Assembly: GCA_905339155.1 (NCBI GenBank) | Contig: CAJPFJ010000022.1 | Span: 1-64,000 of the forward strand | Reading direction: 5' to 3' | From: Methanosarcinales archaeon | GTDB taxonomy: Archaea > Halobacteriota > Methanosarcinia > Methanosarcinales > Methanoperedenaceae | Length of the DNA: 64,000 bases | Shown: positions 60,615 through 64,000 of the stretch, in pieces | Layout of the letters: each line of letters begins with the position of its first letter | Position numbering within the stretch: the stretch's first letter is position 1 | Notes under the pieces: generated by a model | Told to the model about the DNA's origin: nothing | The model's database searches: none | What the model saw: the letters and a program-made list of their open reading frames with translations, nothing else | Translations under genes and position numbers: made by a program

Positions 60615-61718
60615 ATGTCAAAGAAAATCGGTAGAAACGATCCATGTCCCTGCGGTTCTGGTAAAAAATATAAAAAATGCTGTTTGGTTAGCAAAAGTGT
60701 TGCCATAAATAAAACCATTTCAAAATCTGAAGGACCGGTCATCAGTCGTTTGGCGATGATGAGATTTGAACAGAGATTGCACGATGATCCCAAGCAATTG
60801 GAAAATATGAGCAAAGAGGCTGAAAAACACTTCGATCGCAGGGATATAAGTTTCAAAGATTTCATTTTACAGGGCTGGAATCTTAATAAAGTCAGAAAGA
60901 TGAGGACTTCAGAAATAATTGAAAAATTAAATTCCATGCATATTGATTTTGATATAGAACAATTCAAAAAACAGGCTCAAAATTATGTTTCTGCAATCCA
61001 GTTATCAGAAGATCTCTATTATACCCAGAATTATCATGCTCAGCCTCAGGACGAAGATTTCATCTGGCTGGCAATAGTAGAATTATGGAACCGGATAATT
61101 CCAGAAAGATGCAATATCGAAATGATTGATGACTTAATGCAGGAAGGTTATGAAGATATTGGAAAAAACAATTACAGGAATGGAATGGAAAAGTGGGAAA
61201 AAGCGTGGAATATGATAATTTCCATTGTTCCTTCGGACATAACTTCGGTTCGGGAAGCGGATGAATTCATCCTTCATCTAACACAGAGTATCTTTAACTG
61301 GTGTCAGGATTTTGAAATGGAATCAGGCAACGCAGGATCTGAATACGGTTCTTTTTACGCATTGAGAATAAAATATTGCCATGATTTCTGTCGGATATTT
61401 CCAAGTTCAGATGAGTCGATAATACATAACATGCTCAGAGCAGAAGCAGAATCATACGCTGCTCTGGGAGATATAGAAACTGCGGATAACTTATTCCAGG
61501 GATTGATAACCAGGTTTCCAGACAATGTTTGGGGCTATATCGGCTGGGGAGATATGTATCGTTACATGAAACCTGACAGGATTCCCGGGGACTATGATAA
61601 GGCTGAGGAAAAATATCGGCTGGGGCTTGCCAGATGCAATACTGAAATAGATGTCGTTAATGAGAGATTGGACGATCTTAAAAAGAAGAGAGAAAAGCAG
61701 AATTATCCCGAACAATAG
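60615..61718 (+). CDS. SEC-C zinc-motif protein
   Basis: This 367-residue protein opens with the SEC-C motif NDPCPCGSGKKYKKCC (C11, C13, C22, C23), a zinc site also found at the SecA C-terminus. A long helical, TPR-like part follows (MLRAEAESYAALGDIETADN, GLITRFPDNVWGYIGWGDMY). The ATG at 60615 is preferred to an upstream frame start. It is cellular in type and lies between two virus-like genes. Its role is unknown. Confidence 0.83.
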   Translation: MSKKIGRNDPCPCGSGKKYKKCCLVSKSVAINKTISKSEGPVISRLAMMRFEQRLHDDPKQLENMSKEAEKHFDRRDISFKDFILQGWNLNKVRKMRTSEIIEKLNSMHIDFDIEQFKKQAQNYVSAIQLSEDLYYTQNYHAQPQDEDFIWLAIVELWNRIIPERCNIEMIDDLMQEGYEDIGKNNYRNGMEKWEKAWNMIISIVPSDITSVREADEFILHLTQSIFNWCQDFEMESGNAGSEYGSFYALRIKYCHDFCRIFPSSDESIIHNMLRAEAESYAALGDIETADNLFQGLITRFPDNVWGYIGWGDMYRYMKPDRIPGDYDKAEEKYRLGLARCNTEIDVVNERLDDLKKKREKQNYPEQ

Positions 61719-61731
61719 AAATGGTTTTTCA

Positions 61732-62064
61732 CTATTTTATCCTTCTTGCCAGAAAGATGGAACTGTCCCCTTTATGAATTCTAAACTCGCCTTCCAGTAA
61801 ATCTTTTTCTTTCATTCTTAACCAGCCGCTCCCAGAAGCAGGATCGCATTCATCATTTCCTTCCCAGGTGAATTCAAACCTTTTCCCTTCGGGATAATCA
61901 ACAACTCTGCCGTCTATCTCGCCATTCACTAATCCGAATTGAAAACATCCGCTGTTGTCTGGCTCTATCTCAATATAAGCCTGAACTTCCATGTTGAAAT
62001 AATCCTCATCCCACTGTTCCATTTCAAAAATATACCAGGTTCCTGTGAATTCAGAATTATCCAT
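61732..62064 (-). CDS. small unknown beta-barrel-like protein
   Basis: This 110-residue protein starts MDNSEFTGTWYIFEMEQWDE and is strand-rich, with PASGSGWLRMKEKDLLEGEF near the end. The ATG at 62064 is chosen because it overlaps the upstream gene stop by 8 nt; an earlier start would lie inside that gene. Such small proteins occur in bacteria and archaea as free-standing lipocalin-like proteins. It is convergent with the SEC-C gene. Confidence 0.65.
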   Translation of the reverse strand: MDNSEFTGTWYIFEMEQWDEDYFNMEVQAYIEIEPDNSGCFQFGLVNGEIDGRVVDYPEGKRFEFTWEGNDECDPASGSGWLRMKEKDLLEGEFRIHKGDSSIFLARRIK

Positions 62065-62689
62065 TGTATTCTTCCCACATGATTTCAGAAACCACTTTTC
62101 GTGTATCCGAGTTCGATCCTGCGTCTGGCTGCCAGAATACAACACCTTCACCTTCACGTATAACTACCTCATAATTATCTTCCCTCGGAATCCAGAATGC
62201 TTCGCTAGGGGTTGCAGTAGCCAAACCCGCGCTACCCAGCGACGTCACTGGAAGGGCCGCCCAGAGAACCTGCCCATAAGTGCAGGTGAGCCCTGCAATA
62301 GTTGTTCTTATATCGAAAGCTTGCGCTGGATAATTGCTATCAAATTTGGCGGCTGTTCCAGGTGTTCCTGAAGGAGTACCTGTAAACGTCATAAGGGATA
62401 TTGCAAGTCGCGGAACAGTGGATACAGAAAGTGCGGATGTTATTTGTGTCGCAACTCTGATACGTTCCAATCTTATCTTTTTGCCGCTTCCTGGCTTATT
62501 AACTATCCAGAAAAAACCTCCCGTATTTACGGAATGAGCTGACGCCTGAACAGTCAGGTTTCCGCTGTGGTAATTATAACATCCATAGAATGTTTCTGGA
62601 TCATATTCTTCCACGACCAGCGCCTTATTTGCAGTTACATCTGCCAGGTTCCCTGAAGAACCGCTTTTCAATATTATGCTCATTTTCAA
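62057..62689 (-). CDS. phage-type structural protein
   Basis: This 210-residue beta-rich protein starts MKMSIILKSGSSGNLADVTA and contains GGFFWIVNKPGSGKKIRLER and YEVVIREGEGVVFWQPDAGS, a texture typical of small tail or decoration proteins in tailed viruses. It has no signal peptide. It follows the tail-fibre-like gene by 7 bp in the same operon and overlaps the next gene by 8 nt. Confidence 0.62.
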   Translation of the reverse strand: MKMSIILKSGSSGNLADVTANKALVVEEYDPETFYGCYNYHSGNLTVQASAHSVNTGGFFWIVNKPGSGKKIRLERIRVATQITSALSVSTVPRLAISLMTFTGTPSGTPGTAAKFDSNYPAQAFDIRTTIAGLTCTYGQVLWAALPVTSLGSAGLATATPSEAFWIPREDNYEVVIREGEGVVFWQPDAGSNSDTRKVVSEIMWEEYNG

Positions 62690-62696
62690 ATCTCCT

Positions 62697-63503
62697 TCAA
62701 CCTATTACGTTAATAATATACGTTCCAAAAGTTCCATTCTTTGCTGTTACTATGATATCGAAACTTACTCCTGGAATAATGTTTGCGGGGTATGCCGTTA
62801 TTCCCTCAACCGCATAATCTTCCGGGTCATGATGTACCGTTGCAATACCTGACGGTGTACATATTAATCTGCTGTCAGCCCTGATCCAGGGTGCGGGCAC
62901 AGTTGCAATTGCATTGATGTCTTCATTACCAGATACAAATCCAAAATCCACCACGACCTGGACGAAATTATTTCCCAATGGGGGGATTGCCCAGGTACTA
63001 TCGCCTCTCAGAAACCTTGTGCTGTCCGCACCTGGGCCGCCAAGTTGAGACGCAGGTACTTTTCCATCATATAGATTCGCTTTATTTTCCAGATCCGAAA
63101 CAAGACCTGTGATTTCAGATTGAGTATGGGTATGGCTTGTGGGGATTCTTGGATCGAAATTTCTGGGATCGCTGTCGGTCACGAACTTATTCGCTATTCC
63201 TGGAGCGCCATAAGTCCCTGCAAGTGCAGCCTTTTCTTCTGCTGAGGGATCAATCGAATTGCTATGCAGGAGACTATGATCAAAAGTTGATTCATGCACT
63301 GTGACAACATCGCTTGCGGCGAAATCTGAGGATGGATGAGATCCAAGTGTTGCTGCATCAATTCCCAGAGAATCATGCGCTGCTTTATCGTGATCGCTCA
63401 AAATAAGGGTTATTGGCACCGGTGTTATCTCATGCTCCTCATTCCATTCTGCCGCTGCCAATTTTGTTTTACTTGCTTTTTTCGATCTGTGTGTAATTCC
63501 CAT
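62697..63503 (-). CDS. tail-fibre-like protein
   Basis: This 268-residue protein shows the tail-fibre phrases SHTHTQSEITGLVSDLENKA and DSTRFLRGDSTWAIPP, the second being the common FLRGDGTW collar motif. The N-terminus has AAEWNEEHEI. A C-terminal beta domain follows (about 180-268). This is the clearest tailed-virus signature in the window. It is cotranscribed with 62057 and probably with 63514. Confidence 0.78.
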   Translation of the reverse strand: MGITHRSKKASKTKLAAAEWNEEHEITPVPITLILSDHDKAAHDSLGIDAATLGSHPSSDFAASDVVTVHESTFDHSLLHSNSIDPSAEEKAALAGTYGAPGIANKFVTDSDPRNFDPRIPTSHTHTQSEITGLVSDLENKANLYDGKVPASQLGGPGADSTRFLRGDSTWAIPPLGNNFVQVVVDFGFVSGNEDINAIATVPAPWIRADSRLICTPSGIATVHHDPEDYAVEGITAYPANIIPGVSFDIIVTAKNGTFGTYIINVIG

Positions 63504-63513
63504 TCTTATTACC

Positions 63514-63990
63514 TTATTCTAAAATTGCAATGTCAAGATAACTGGTATCCAGGGCAAATTCTGTGGTTGGCATATGAAGGGTATATATTTTATTATCGGC
63601 TGCAGTGATTCTAAGATATGCCTTATCATCTATTTTAATTGGATGTCTTGCTACTATCCTTCCTGCAGCCAGATCTGTCAGGTTTGCGAAAGTCTCCAGT
63701 AAAATACTGTCCGAGGAATAACATCTTATTTCCTTGAGTGCAGGATGCTGAACATTGATCAAATTGTTTTCTGGTTTTTCAAAAGTTGGTACCTGCATGC
63801 TGATTGAACGCGCGTAATTATGCCAGGTCATGGGAGCTTTTAAGATACTGAGATATGATTTTATCGTCTCGACTTCCGCAGGAGTCAATGAATTGGCGAA
63901 ATCTATGCCTTCTTTGAATTTCGATTGAACCAGAATCTGTTTTACTTTGTCATTTTTATGAGTAGACTCCTTTATTCTTCGCACCTGCAC
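63514..63990 (-). CDS. shared-module structural protein, cut by the right edge
   Basis: At least 158 residues are visible. The N-terminal helical motif (KQILVQSKFKEGIDFANSLT, TWHNYARSISM) matches the 59776 protein. The C-terminal module (HPALKEIRCYSSDSILLETF, LTDLAAGRIVARH, LRITAADNKIYTLHM) matches 51559 and the end of 51883. A GTG at 63990 can start it, but the frame stays open to the window edge, and homology to 59776 suggests more N-terminal sequence outside. Confidence 0.65.
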   Translation of the reverse strand: MQVRRIKESTHKNDKVKQILVQSKFKEGIDFANSLTPAEVETIKSYLSILKAPMTWHNYARSISMQVPTFEKPENNLINVQHPALKEIRCYSSDSILLETFANLTDLAAGRIVARHPIKIDDKAYLRITAADNKIYTLHMPTTEFALDTSYLDIAILE

Positions 63991-64000
63991 CCCATTATTC

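Overview
The window looks like a chromosomal segment of a Methanosarcinales-type euryarchaeon. Candidatus Methanoperedens or a close relative would fit, but that name is an inference. The evidence is archaeal: ribosomal protein S17e beside dapA-dapB, an archaeal AlaRS, a PurQ-type FGAM synthase subunit, an archaeal Orc1/Cdc6, a diadenylate cyclase paired with MscS, a coenzyme F390 synthetase-like ligase, TATA boxes about 26 nt before the start, and several leaderless genes.

Layout. 0-6.3 kb is core: a cut ISH3-like transposase, rps17e-dapA-dapB, a TusA-like protein, purQ and argF divergent from one palindromic TATA box, tRNA-Leu(CAG) and a CNNM/CorC protein. 6.3-10.1 kb is accessory: two unknown genes, an AbrB-like ORF, a RelB/RelE-type pair, three copies of a 35-nt repeat and a large hairpin. 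10.1-14.7 kb returns to core genes (zinc-ribbon protein, TrkA_N-DHH protein, alaS). 14.7-16.4 kb is a scrap yard: an HsdM deletion remnant, a frameshifted MNT/HEPN pair and an IS21 IstA fragment. At 16.8 kb tRNA-Thr(TGT) is followed by a tyrosine integrase, an Orc1/Cdc6 initiator and a CHC2 zinc-finger protein, which form an integration and replication module. 20.7-27.7 kb carries ion and osmotic genes: K+ channel, Ca2+/Na+ exchanger, truncated DUF1614, a P-type ATPase that has lost its phosphorylation site, PII-like plus DUF1538, an M24 protein, and MscS plus diadenylate cyclase. Several of these are broken by deletions. At 28.4 kb an 890-bp IS4-like deletion derivative with a 10-bp target duplication interrupts a small gene.

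29.3 kb to the right edge is dominated by virus- or appendage-like cassettes, mostly on the minus strand (29.3-43.2, 47.9-57.0, 59.8-60.5 and 62.06-64 kb). They alternate with ordinary cellular genes (F390 synthetase-like, TspO, LigB dioxygenase, SEC-C protein). The cassettes hold large beta-rich proteins without signal peptides (PKD and carboxypeptidase-regulatory repeats, DUF2341, a tail-fibre-like protein), small membrane proteins, RHH regulators, a SWIM protein and a PD-(D/E)XK-like protein. No terminase, portal or capsid gene was recognised, so this is either part of a larger provirus or a virus-derived appendage system.

The most striking feature is at 37.4-39.4 kb. A 47-residue, three-cysteine peptide gene (39217-39360, minus) is followed in one tightly coupled operon by two different radical SAM proteins, then by a 946-residue PKD protein and a 283-residue partner. 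This looks like a RiPP-type peptide-maturation cassette built into a structural operon. A palindromic operator-like motif (TACGCA-N6-TGCGTA and variants) lies in the promoters of at least five transcription units here, including this one and that of a tandem-RHH protein. This points to one element-wide regulon.
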